A DNA stretch of 54,842 bases from Pseudobacteriovorax sp. (GCA_013215145.1 JABSRP010000047.1:1-54842); one strand, 5' to 3'. Positions 44,809-52,976 are shown, counted from the stretch's first letter. Notes: generated by a model not told the origin, from the letters alone. Numbers and translations are program-made.

Positions 44809-45437
44809 TAGCTTTCCCTCAGTTTATTCGGTCTAATCTCTTGATGCATCCAGTGGGTTTCTGTCTGCACATGGCCTTTCCTAACGCACTTTGCCACGCT
44901 CTTGGAAAAGTCCTTGTAGTGAAACGGTTCGGCCACTCTTACAACGTAGCCCTCCACTGATTTTGCATCATACGTCAATGCTTCGACTTTCTTTTCATCC
45001 CAAACTCCCGAATAAAATACGTTTGGGGTAGACAGATTTAGCTCCTGACATTTTTCGAGAAACTTATCCCAGGATAGACACCGATTCTGGTCATCAAAAA
45101 TCCCGAAAGCTATGAAATAAGAAGGTAGATCCTTGTACTCTATTGAGTGAACGGCATACATGTTCTCACCGCATATGCGCCAGCCATTGGGGATTAAATG
45201 AGCAAATGTCGAGTGGAAACCTTTAACCCAATTCCTTGATTCATGATGCCTGCTGTTGATCGACCGAGCATGCATATAGTCCTGATAAAGGGTCGTATTC
45301 TCGCCGTCCAGTTTCTCGGTTACGATCACTTGTTTGTTTTCAAACGAGGAGGTGTCTACCAAAAACACATCGTCGCTAGTCGCCCCAGGTGACCACGGCA
45401 AATGCGGGGTCCTGGGGTACTTTATATAGTTACCCAT
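44808..45437 (-). CDS. RNA ligase, Rnl2-like nucleotidyltransferase domain
   Basis: The 209-residue protein carries the covalent nucleotidyltransferase motifs in order: motif I EKLDGEN with nucleophile Lys42, motif III CGENMY (89-94), motif IV EGYVVR (162-167), and motif V SVAKCVRKG with Lys183. It is a minimal catalytic domain without the C-terminal domain of phage Rnl2. It should adenylate itself with ATP and seal 3'-OH/5'-phosphate RNA ends. It is the first gene of the unit ahead of HD-Pnk, which makes the ends that it seals. Confidence 0.88.
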   Translation of the reverse strand: MGNYIKYPRTPHLPWSPGATSDDVFLVDTSSFENKQVIVTEKLDGENTTLYQDYMHARSINSRHHESRNWVKGFHSTFAHLIPNGWRICGENMYAVHSIEYKDLPSYFIAFGIFDDQNRCLSWDKFLEKCQELNLSTPNVFYSGVWDEKKVEALTYDAKSVEGYVVRVAEPFHYKDFSKSVAKCVRKGHVQTETHWMHQEIRPNKLRES

Positions 45438-45478
45438 AAGTCACCAATTTTATAAAATTTAGTTAATATTATCGCACG

Positions 45479-45509
45479 AGCAAGATTGATAGTTATCTTG
45501 CTTATTATA
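45479..45509 (-). promoter_or_regulatory. Promoter -10 and overlapping palindrome of the RNA-repair unit
   Basis: On the minus strand TATAAT lies at 45509-45504, 67 bp before the ligase start. A perfect eight-bp inverted repeat (AGCAAGAT 45479-45486, ATCTTGCT 45495-45502, spacer eight) covers the expected transcription start. Its place over the start suggests a repressor operator or a 5' leader hairpin. No good -35 is visible, which hints at activator dependence. Confidence 0.45.
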
Positions 45510-45818
45510 GAGACTGAATTAGGCAGAGCATTACATGGCGAAAATCCAAAAAATGGGAATGATATATCGTCCCGGAGTGACTAAACTAACACAAATAGAT
45601 GGCTCACTACAAGCTTCTTTTGCATACGGCTACACTTGAACTGATTTCCATTCGGGGGATACCACCTTCATCGATTCGTAACTTTCGCAGATTCATCATG
45701 ACATCTTCTGCGTCATGCAGGTTTAATTTAAATGCTGCTTTCCATGTTAACTTCCAATTTTTGATTCAGCTAATTTCTTATGATTTACTGCACGTACGTA
45801 GACCCGCACCATGAGTTT

Positions 45819-45908
45819 TCACAGGGGCCGCAGCTGCACGCCGTTGCCCCAGCTGATATGCTTGCGAGCATAAAGTTTTTGTTCTTGTTTGCTATGGCCT
45901 AGGGATTG
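45819..45908 (-). pseudogene. Possible tyrosine-recombinase C-terminal remnant
   Basis: A short frame overlapping the end of the 45892 gene in another register encodes QSLGHSKQEQKLYARKHIS and ends VQLRPL. The LGHS...YA spacing resembles the motif II-III end of phage integrases, although the His-to-Tyr distance is one residue short. The catalytic Tyr context is weak. It could also be a frameshifted tail of the lipoprotein gene. I list it as a candidate relic only. Confidence 0.25.
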
Positions 45909-47457
45909 CTACTTTCCCTAGCGGATAGAAAACACTTCTAGATTTGAATGAAGAAAAATTAACTTCCTCGCTGTAGAGATATGCATTTACTTCCTCACCA
46001 AAAAGAGCTTCTTCCCAGTACCAAAAACTACCGAAGTCTATTTTGGTTTCCGAGAAAAGAAACGCGTCTGTCTGCAAAAAACCAAACATCCTGCCACAAG
46101 CGCCCTTATCACCTTCGATCATTTCTAGTGGAGTCAACGGAGTCTCAGAGATAGTAAAGCAAACCCAAAGATCACCCATATCAAAACTTGAAAGGGGGGC
46201 GATATTCTCAAGTGCTGGATTCAGTCTGTATCGTATTTTTGCAGATTCGGAATTTGCTGATTGTAACTCTGCTTCTTTGATGAAGTCAAAGTCAAGTTCA
46301 ACTGAATTCGGATTATCAAAAACAAACTCTTTTTTATGTACTGTGAGCTTTGAATCATTTATCTCGAGAATTTCGACCTCAAGCTTTCTTGTCTCAAGGG
46401 GAATGTAGCGGGACGCTATTCCCAAACAATCATTGTTATGGAATAAGGTCCCACCTGAGAAGAAATATGTTTCCTCTTCCTTCAAAACGCTTCCTTCACT
46501 ATCTTTGTATCTAAAGATCACAGGTATGGAGCTACCCTCAGTCCTATAGGATTTTTCGATTTCAAGATATATTCGGCAGTTATCGCTATTAGGAAGAATC
46601 CAAAAAGCAAGTTTGGATTTAAATCCAAACCAACGCTGCGCAGAATCTAGCCTATCACACAGAGTTGCTGACGCCTCAATGTCTTCATCAGAAATCTCAA
46701 GGATGGCTTGATCGTCTCGCAAATCCTGCAATTCTTTGGCAACTCTACTAAGCCCTATTAGCTTTCCATGAACAAGATCGGTATTTTTTGAATTGGAAAT
46801 CTTCATTATAGCGGCGCCTAGTTTTTCGATTTCATCGACGGCGAAATGGTAGCTGCGAATGATCGTCTCAATATCTAGACTGTACAAATCATCGAGGACT
46901 TCTGGGGTATGAATTCCACCCAAAAAAGCAATTTTGCATCTATTTGCAGTTACAGTGGATCGATCCTTGGAAAACTTTATATCGATAAAACTTTCCAAGT
47001 CAATTTGATTGGAACTTAGATCTTCTTCTAACGAAAAAATCGTTGCAGTTGATTTGAATGTAACCATTCTATTATTGAGATTTCCATTTTTATCATAACC
47101 ACAAATCCCAGCATAGAGGCCATAGACATCACCATCAGAGACTCTCAAATTATCCATAGTTTTAACTATAGTGCTTAGATCTCGCAGACTACATGAGATC
47201 CCAGAGGAACTATTCTGATCAAACCAGCAATCCTTAGAGGAATCAAAGATGAGGTATTCATCTTTTTCAAGCATTAATGGAAAGTCCAACGTAAAAATAC
47301 TTTCCAGTGGCTGACCGTCAAACTCCACAAGGTCTAATTCCTCTTGATTTGGCTGGATTGAGCTTTCAGGCTGCAGAGCAGGCTTCTTCCCACTTGATTT
47401 ATGGCAGCCTCCTACTAGGATGCAAAATAGGACAAAAAAAGCTGACTATTTTGTCAT
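45892..47457 (-). pseudogene. Lipoprotein gene with amber stop at codon 4
   Basis: AAGGAAA lies eight bases before ATG 47457, followed by ACA AAA and TAG at 47448-47446, then in the same frame SAFFVLFCILVGGCHKSSGKK, a lipoprotein signal with a VGGC lipobox, and about 500 further open codons to 45892. There is no usable start between the TAG and the lipobox. Without read-through only an inner GTG (47328) remains, giving a 478-residue protein without its signal. The body is beta-rich and acidic; no family is recognised. A seven-T tract nearby could also allow slippage from another ATG at 47476. Confidence 0.6.
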
Positions 47458-47854
47458 TGTAGTTTCCTTCGTTCATAGTCATTAGTTAACAAAACATGCC
47501 TAAACAACATATCTATGTCACTAAAAATATAGGTTCTTTGCTTACACAAAATCCTCTGTATAGTGACTTTTCAGAATTCGAAATATTGCACAATTTTTAT
47601 TTTTATCTTGTAAATACTAATACTTAAGTAAAGCCTGAGTTGCAGACCCTTTTTGAAGTAGTTTTTGCTTACAGGACTCCATTAGATCAGGCGAATGAAC
47701 TGCAATTGCAAATCGTAACCTAATTTTATCGAAATATTTCCTTAAAATATGCGTCTAAGATGTGCCAACATATAGGCATAGGAAAGCGTAGTACGAGAAT
47801 TAATGTCGCCCTAAAGATCGATGTTATGAGAGCAAAAACTTTAAGGAACAAATA
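47458..47854. other. AT-rich intergenic region between divergent genes
   Basis: These 397 bp are very AT-rich and separate the leftward lipoprotein gene from a rightward gene remnant. I see no coding frame, tRNA or clear repeat. Promoters for both neighbours must lie here. Confidence 0.5.
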
Positions 47855-48262
47855 GTGAAACAAACCTTAATACTGATAGCTTCCTCAATGGCAATATTGG
47901 GCTCCAGGACGTTAGGACAAGTTCCAAAAACCAATACCCCCCTAACGGTGTAATTGCATATTAATGGAAAGCCTTTATGGGGAATGGATGTACCTGCCGA
48001 CATTAGGTCATTCATGAATTTGAAGGTCACTGAATCAGTTGCTTTTAGAGAAAAGCGAACGAAGTTTCGTTTTAGTTCAAGTAATTTTTACTGATTCACT
48101 ACAGGGCAGGTTAACGATTCCATTGGCTGGGTCGAATGGCAGATATTTATGCCAAATATATTTCGCGGTTCCAATGGTTTTTCAGAAAAAGGAGACGCCG
48201 ATGGCTCATGGTGTACCCTTGAGCAATCAGCAGCTAACTGTTCATTGGTAAGTCGCGATTGA
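47855..48262 (+). pseudogene. Secreted-protein gene broken by a stop and by repeat C
   Basis: AAGGAA precedes GTG 47855. The frame gives a signal peptide (VKQTLILIASSMAILGSRTLGQ), then a TAA at 47951, and continues in frame as LHINGKPLWGMDVPADIRSF up to repeat C. After the repeat, the same frame resumes from 48113 as NDSIGWVEWQIFMPNIFRG and ends CSLVSRD with TGA at 48262. Removing the 81-bp repeat stretch joins the two halves in one frame. The family is not recognised; it may be related to the secreted pair downstream. Confidence 0.45.
48030..48107 (+). repeat. Palindromic repeat, copy C
   Basis: The arms are ACTGAATCAG/CTGATTCACT, with perfect terminal pairing in this copy, and the inner CGAACGAAGTTTCG hairpin is intact. 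It lies inside the open frame of a small secreted-protein gene, with protein-like sequence in the same frame on both sides. That is the best evidence that the repeat moves or inserts. Confidence 0.9.
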
Positions 48263-48353
48263 TTCCGAAACTTAACCAACTCATGTTAAACTTCCGAGTC
48301 ACCAGCAAGGCTTTTTCTAAAATCATGAAAAAGCTTGCTTCTCCTTATTGTCC

Positions 48354-48977
48354 CTAACACTCCCATCCATGCATTATATATGTATGACGAAAGTAACGTT
48401 CCGTCGAGCCACCCCCAACGAGAATCGGGCTAACAATCGAAGTACTAGCACCATCACGAACTTCGATAGTGGTAACGATTCCCATATCATGGACGGTAGA
48501 GCAACGAGTTGGATAGTCGCCGTCAAAGTCGTTCTCTGAGGTAACATCAAATTTACCGAAAAAAGGTCGATTAAGGACAGTCTCAAAAGTTTCTCGTCTG
48601 CTAGGAAAGAAGGTGACTGAAGCGTCTCGGATCGTTACCAGGCCGCTGCGAGTAACACTAGCAATTCCTTGGTGCCTGGTTTCAACCAAATAGAATTGCA
48701 TGCGTTGCGATGATGTGAACCGGATTCGTCCACTGCAGCGGATGCGCGCTTGGTTGCTTGGCGTCGAGGGCGACCCGATTGCACGTCGGTTGCCAAATGC
48801 ATCCACTTCTAACTTTAGCTGGTTATAGTCCTCAGAAACCCAGCTGACCTCAGTTGGTCCGCAGTTACTTTGAAACGTGGTTTCGTTCACATTGACTTGT
48901 GCCACAACCTGCTTGGAAAATAATAATACGGCGGCAAGGTTCTGGATCGTTGCGGTTATTGGCTTGATGTATCTCAT
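48354..48977 (-). CDS. Secreted DUF4360-like protein, copy 1
   Basis: A signal peptide (NLAAVLLFSKQVVAQ) leads a 180-residue mature protein. Cys residues flank a beta-rich core: FQSNCGPTEVSWVSEDYNQLKLEVDAF, then RIRCSGRIRFTSSQRMQFYLVETRHQGIASV, and a late TRCSTVHDMGIVTTIEV. The order of a first Cys, a long strand pair, RxxC and a central strand with HxGxA resembles DUF4360 secreted proteins. It lies about 150 bp downstream of a related gene in the same orientation. Function unknown. Confidence 0.65.
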   Translation of the reverse strand: MRYIKPITATIQNLAAVLLFSKQVVAQVNVNETTFQSNCGPTEVSWVSEDYNQLKLEVDAFGNRRAIGSPSTPSNQARIRCSGRIRFTSSQRMQFYLVETRHQGIASVTRSGLVTIRDASVTFFPSRRETFETVLNRPFFGKFDVTSENDFDGDYPTRCSTVHDMGIVTTIEVRDGASTSIVSPILVGGGSTERYFRHTYIMHGWEC

Positions 48978-49127
48978 CTTTGGGTCCTTTCATTTAACGA
49001 GTGGGTTCTTCCTTTACTTAAACACCTTAAAAATACACAGCTTCCTGAGGCAACCAGTGCTAACGAATTGCGGCGAACCTAGACGCCGCGAACAATAAAA
49101 TTAACTGAACAACATACCGCATGTTAG

Positions 49128-49718
49128 CTAGCAGCTTTCAGCTTCAAAGTGAAATACACTTTTCAATTCTTTATCTTCACGCTCTATTCCAGCAAATGTA
49201 GCCTGCTGATTAGTAGTATTTCTAATAAATCCGCGGTAAGTCAAGGTTAGGTCTAAAGTGGGAGAATAGCCTTCCTCTCCTGGACACGGCGTCCAGCCTC
49301 TTCGTCTTGGAAACGTACTAACAGTGACCTCACCAAATTTTGGACCTTGAAAAGCTGTTACCACCTCGCTGAGGTCGCGATTTCTTAGTTTCAGTTTGGA
49401 TTCGAACCAGATGGCGCTTTCTCTAGGCAGTAGAGCCATGCCAGAGTGATCAGCTTGACGTAGTCTAATTCGCTGGCGATTGACATATATTGAGAACCTT
49501 AATTGGCAGAGCTGTATTCTCTTCCTATGGACTGCGCTGCCCATTATTTTGACGTCTCTGTTTATGATGAAAATCTTGCCTGAAGTCCCACCAAAAACAA
49601 TATTAGAATTTTCTCCTTGGGAACATGTGATCCCATCGATGCTAATGTCATTCCAGATTTGGCCCATACCGATACTGGGCAAAAAGAATAAGAAAGCCAA
49701 TAGTAGTATCTTGTGCAT
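49128..49718 (-). CDS. Secreted DUF4360-like protein, copy 2
   Basis: MHKILLLAFLFFLPSIGMGQ is a clear signal peptide. The mature part repeats the plan of the 48354 protein: DGITCSQGENSNIVFGG, then KRIQLCQLRFSIYVNRQRIRLRQADHSGMALLPRES, an IWFESKLKLRNRD strand and a C-terminal FHFEAESC. Both probably form disulfide-stabilised beta-sandwiches outside the cytoplasm. The two copies are strongly diverged, so the duplication is not recent. Confidence 0.6.
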   Translation of the reverse strand: MHKILLLAFLFFLPSIGMGQIWNDISIDGITCSQGENSNIVFGGTSGKIFIINRDVKIMGSAVHRKRIQLCQLRFSIYVNRQRIRLRQADHSGMALLPRESAIWFESKLKLRNRDLSEVVTAFQGPKFGEVTVSTFPRRRGWTPCPGEEGYSPTLDLTLTYRGFIRNTTNQQATFAGIEREDKELKSVFHFEAESC

Positions 49719-49798
49719 AACTCTTCCCTCCGTTTTGATTCGGGCTCACCCTAACAAAATGGGTCAGCGAGATCAATCACGACTGCCAAAGTGTTCGA

Positions 49799-50020
49799 AT
49801 GAAGCGAGTCAGCTTCGCATTAAAAAAATTGAACTACGAATTCAAATGGTTCGAGCTTTTTCTGGACTGTTTTCGGTATGACTTAGAGGCAATAATAACA
49901 ATCGTTTACTTGGTGTCCGGATTTTTAGTAGGCTACTTTTTTTATTTAGAACGCCTACTTCTCATAATATTTGCACCTAAGCTTACCGTTTGGGTAAGCG
50001 AAGTTTCTAGCAGACGATAA
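49799..50020 (+). CDS. Possible small membrane protein
   Basis: The 73-residue frame begins MKRVSFALKKLNYEFKWFEL and contains a long hydrophobic stretch (IITIVYLVSGFLVGYFFYLERLLLIIFA) that would span the membrane once or twice. There is no ribosome site. It might be real or a chance frame in decayed DNA. Confidence 0.3.
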   Translation: MKRVSFALKKLNYEFKWFELFLDCFRYDLEAIITIVYLVSGFLVGYFFYLERLLLIIFAPKLTVWVSEVSSRR

Positions 50021-50129
50021 GTTCGACATAGAATGCATAATTGTCGACGATGGCAGTTGCATCCTTTCGCCCCAATGGAGAATAGGGATGGTTGAGCCTG
50101 ATGGTCGCATCACCCGCCAGTACAAGTAG
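49998..50129 (+). pseudogene. Protein-like gene fragment without start codon
   Basis: The frame between TAA 49995 and TAG 50127 reads AKFLADDKFDIECIIVDDG, then SPQWRIGMVEPDGRITRQYK. The composition looks coding, but it has no start codon until a late ATG. A GCTTACC/GGTAAGC stem (49981-49999) sits at its left edge. It is probably the 3' end of a lost gene. Confidence 0.3.
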
Positions 50130-50393
50130 TGTGGCAATTAGGAAGTCAAGTAAGAGCTAATGGAGAGTGGCATCGAATCCTCAAACTATTAGTTGATCTG
50201 CTTTATTGGCGTACAGCGAATCATTGGACTTGATATAAAAGAGTGCGAAGTTTCGTAAACCGGACTAGCGAAAGGCCTATAGTTTTTCGGAGTTTGTCAG
50301 ATCAAATGAATATGGATATTGGTCCATGTGGAATGGTTCTGGGCTTTGTTTAAGTACGCTTTGCTTGGTTTTAGACTTGGGTGGATCTGAGTG

Positions 50394-50612
50394 CTATTCG
50401 TTAACGCATATTCCGCAGTTTGTATTCCGATTGGACTCAATTCTAGCTCTGATGGCAAGTTTGTGGGGTATTTTGATTTTCTCAGCGTAGTCGTCGGGTA
50501 GGCTGGAGAACAAGATTTCTGCGCTGCTCTGAGTCAGCGATAATTTGAATAATATAGCCGAGCTTTCATCATTGGTAAGCGAATTTTTTGGTCTCCCGTC
50601 TCCTTGAATCAA
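50394..50612 (-). CDS. Small protein, unknown (possible)
   Basis: The 72-residue frame starts at a TTG and reads GDGRPKNSLTNDESSAILFK, then a helical ILFSSLPDDYAEKIKIPHKLAI and ends in RNTNCGICVNE with a CxxC-like pair. It has protein-like composition, but no ribosome site is evident. It could be a transposon-associated or regulatory small protein or a fragment. Flanking stretches (50130-50393, 50613-50795) show nothing convincing. Confidence 0.3.
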   Translation of the reverse strand: MIQGDGRPKNSLTNDESSAILFKLSLTQSSAEILFSSLPDDYAEKIKIPHKLAIRARIESNRNTNCGICVNE

Positions 50613-50796
50613 GAGAAATCAGTATGGTTTCACTTTTTGTGACGAAATTTCGGTTCTGTAAATCCAACACTGCTGATTCTTTGTGTTGCTTTTTTCTAGC
50701 TCGGTCAAAACTCCAATTATTTTTAGAATAGAGTTACTGCTAATTTGGGCAGATGTTGCACCTTAGCATCTGATTTTCCTTGATTCTCTGTCCTGC

Positions 50797-50873
50797 TTTG
50801 AATCAGTGTCCTTTAGAGCGTGGCGAACGAAGTTCCGTTTGGTTTCAGTTAAGCCCTACAGATTTGCCGCAGC
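50797..50873 (+). repeat. Palindromic repeat, copy D
   Basis: This copy has the inner GCGAACGAAGTTCCGTTTGG hairpin and decayed outer arms (GAATCAGTG with TACAGATTTG). It is followed by a short open frame (ESMGRGRARFPDSFDISKLF onwards to 50994) that may be a gene remnant joined to the repeat. Confidence 0.85.
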
Positions 50874-51047
50874 GGAATCGATGGGACGAGGACGGGCACG
50901 ATTTCCTGACTCCTTCGACATATCAAAACTGTTCTCCAACAGAGTACTGAAAACAGTGAAAGGTTCAGGCTACGATGACAAAAAAACTTCATGATGTGAT
51001 AAATTGCGACCCGGTCAGTATTTTAAAGCAACGACAAGGAAAGTAGA

Positions 51048-51497
51048 ATGAAGCGATACTTTATCTTAGCCCTAACAATTTTAAACTCATTTGCTTACGG
51101 AAGTAGCATGGACTGCGTCAAGAGGCTTTCAAGCGCTGAGAATCCGTTGGCTTCGCAAGCCAATGTCTATAGCTACTCAGCATGTGAAACCCACGAATTT
51201 AGGCTTTCTTCAATCCTCCCTGGAACCGATAGCTATTGCTATTGGGGCTTAGAACAAGAAGAAGTGCTGGAAGTGACTCAAGTTTTTCGCGAACTCCGCG
51301 AGAGCTATCCTATCACGGGATCAAAGGCATGGCCTGCCGCCAGCATCATAGAACTCCTCGAGTTTGCTATTGACCAGAAGGCTACCGCACAACTAGCTTG
51401 GGCCGACTGTGCCTTCAGCTCTGAGTTTGGATACATTCTAAATAGCGATGCAGCAAAGACTGCTATTTTCATCAACCGTACTCTTTGGAGTGAATAG
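51048..51497 (+). CDS. Small secreted protein, unknown
   Basis: AAGGAAAG lies before the ATG. The signal peptide is MKRYFILALTILNSFAYGSS, then a 130-residue mature domain with four Cys (DCVKRL, SACETH, YCYWGL, DCAFSS) that may form two disulfides. A helical C-terminal half contains WPAASIIELLEFAIDQKATA. The family is not recognised. It lies alone between repeat D and the acidic 51697 gene. Confidence 0.6.
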   Translation: MKRYFILALTILNSFAYGSSMDCVKRLSSAENPLASQANVYSYSACETHEFRLSSILPGTDSYCYWGLEQEEVLEVTQVFRELRESYPITGSKAWPAASIIELLEFAIDQKATAQLAWADCAFSSEFGYILNSDAAKTAIFINRTLWSE

Positions 51498-51696
51498 AAT
51501 TCACCAGTTGAATTGGAAGATCCTAAAGAAGTACCACAAAGGGTGGGGGGCGGACCCCCGAGCACCTAAGAAGCCAGGCGGTAGAACTAGCCAAAACCTA
51601 TCCAAGGTCAAAAGCTGTATTATAGATTGTGCCCGCTAAAACTTCTAAATATCTCGACAAACATGCGATAGGTTCTCCGGATAAGCCTCTCTCCCC

Positions 51697-52548
51697 CTAC
51701 ATGATTGAGCTTTCTTCGATATCATCGGCCTTCGTTGAGTAAGCGGTGGTCTCATTGGCAAGGTGAGACTTGAGCAGTTCCATGTCTTCTTTGATACGAG
51801 CAAGAATATCCATCATGACATCTTGTTTGGGGTGATCCTCTGGAATGACCTTGATGGCCTGGTAATACAGAGAGCTCAGATCTTCAATAATCTTTTGGGA
51901 TTCGTCCTGGTCATCCAACGGATCCAAAACAGGGTTGGCCTCCCCCACCTCTGACTGAGGAGCTTCGTCCATCTCGTCCTTATCCACTTTGATGATCTCA
52001 TTGATAGCCTTGCGCAGCTTTGGAGCGGGGGTTTCATTGACTTTCAGTTCTTGCCCTTCGACATCGATGACCGAGCCACTTTCGGCTATTTTTTCGATCT
52101 TGTCATCGTCAAGGCGCCTGATCGCATCAATTTTCTCGACACTGTCAATGTTCGACAACTCGGGGTAGCTCGCCACGACATCAGCCACTCTTAGGTTTTT
52201 GTTGACCCACGAGACCGTTGGCACTTTCAATTTGTTCGTATTTCTTGAAATAGAGGAGATAATCTTCTTTGGTGGGTGTCCCGTAATCTTGGAAAGCCTG
52301 ACGATAATCTCCACACTTATATTGCTATAGCGAGCTTGAGTCTCGAGGATGTTTTCAAGACCATTGAGAAGGACCAAACAGTCAGACTCGTCCGAATCTT
52401 CAAGTTCCTTAGAAAGAAGTCGCCCCATAGCTTTGGAGAAATCACTTCCGCTGCGAACACCGTCGACCCCTAGCTCTCGTTTGATATACTCGACAATCTC
52501 TTCGCTTTCCAGTGAAGCTACCTGCTTAGTGCTCAAAAGATCACCCAA
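51697..52548 (-). CDS. Acidic helical protein, unknown
   Basis: The 283-residue protein appears to start at TTG 52548 without a clear ribosome site. It is acidic and mostly helical (EEIVEYIKREL, CLVLLNGLENILETQ, SSLYYQAIKVIPEDHPKQDVMMDILARIKEDMELL). An acidic linker (about 195-215) separates two helical halves. There is no signal or membrane segment. The C-terminal helix pair resembles a coiled-coil. Function not recognised; it is one of the few island genes that look intact and well kept. Confidence 0.6.
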   Translation of the reverse strand: MGDLLSTKQVASLESEEIVEYIKRELGVDGVRSGSDFSKAMGRLLSKELEDSDESDCLVLLNGLENILETQARYSNISVEIIVRLSKITGHPPKKIISSISRNTNKLKVPTVSWVNKNLRVADVVASYPELSNIDSVEKIDAIRRLDDDKIEKIAESGSVIDVEGQELKVNETPAPKLRKAINEIIKVDKDEMDEAPQSEVGEANPVLDPLDDQDESQKIIEDLSSLYYQAIKVIPEDHPKQDVMMDILARIKEDMELLKSHLANETTAYSTKADDIEESSIM

Positions 52549-52820
52549 TTGACAGTTATATTTCGTTGTTTTGCTTATCTTACTGGAAAGAGTACCAATG
52601 TCGATTCTTTTTTTGGGGCCATTTGCAATTGAGGCGCCCTATCTACTCGCCCAGAATCTAGTGCTAATATTCTCTAGTTTGGTAAAATAAGCAATTGAGA
52701 CTTTATGCAATCCCAAGTATAGCTCCTTACGGTTGTAGAATCGCTTGCAATCAGCTTCATGAACACTAGGACTATGTCTCGCTCATGATGAAGTGTTCAT
52801 GAGATTGTCCTCAAGCTTAC
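52549..52820. other. Non-coding stretch with long inverted repeat
   Basis: CATGAACACT (52758-52767) pairs with AGTGTTCATG (52792-52801) across 24 bases. No T tract follows, so it is not an obvious terminator. It may be an element end or operator. I see no gene in the rest. Confidence 0.5.
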
Positions 52821-52898
52821 TTATTTGAGGCTACGCCACAGATGGGTGTAGGACAGAGCCAAACGCTTCGCTAACTGATCATTAGTCGAGCTACCCTG
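52821..52898 (-). pseudogene. HTH-like gene tail abutting repeat E
   Basis: Reading left out of repeat E, a frame gives GSSTNDQLAKRLALSYTHLW followed by RSLK and TAA at 52821. The LAKRLALSYTHLWRSL stretch looks like a helix-turn-helix. Its 5' part is missing, replaced by the repeat. It could be a piece of the truncated transposase or of another gene. Confidence 0.3.
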
Positions 52899-52976
52899 CA
52901 GTGAATCAGTGGCTTTTAGTCTGTATCAAACGAAGTTTCGTTTGGTTTCGACTAATTTCTCCTGATTTGCTACCCG
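52899..52976 (+). repeat. Palindromic repeat, copy E, flanked by GCTACCC
   Basis: The outer arms are CAGTGAATCAG and CTGATTTG, the TTAGTC/GACTAA pair is perfect, and the inner CAAACGAAGTTTCGTTTG hairpin is the longest of the family. GCTACCC occurs at 52890-52896 and again at 52969-52975, a possible 5-7 bp target duplication. The right edge truncates the transposase gene. Confidence 0.9.

Noticed and set aside
45599..45814. 71-residue + frame in the gap after the RNA ligase
   Set aside because: It has no ribosome site and composition unlike neighbouring proteins. A 34-codon frame from 45535 is equally unsupported.
48039..48251. 70-residue + frame starting inside repeat C
   Set aside because: It begins in the repeat and lies in a different frame from the more protein-like pseudogene reading over the same bases.
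51535..51570. GGGGGG...CCCCC stem as a terminator
   Set aside because: The stem is short with a C-rich interior and no T tract follows.
38317..52976. The five palindromes as integron attC sites
   Set aside because: They share orientation and an imperfect cruciform, but I find no GTTRRRY/RYYYAAC core boxes, no integrase gene, and cargo sits on both strands at multi-kb spacing.
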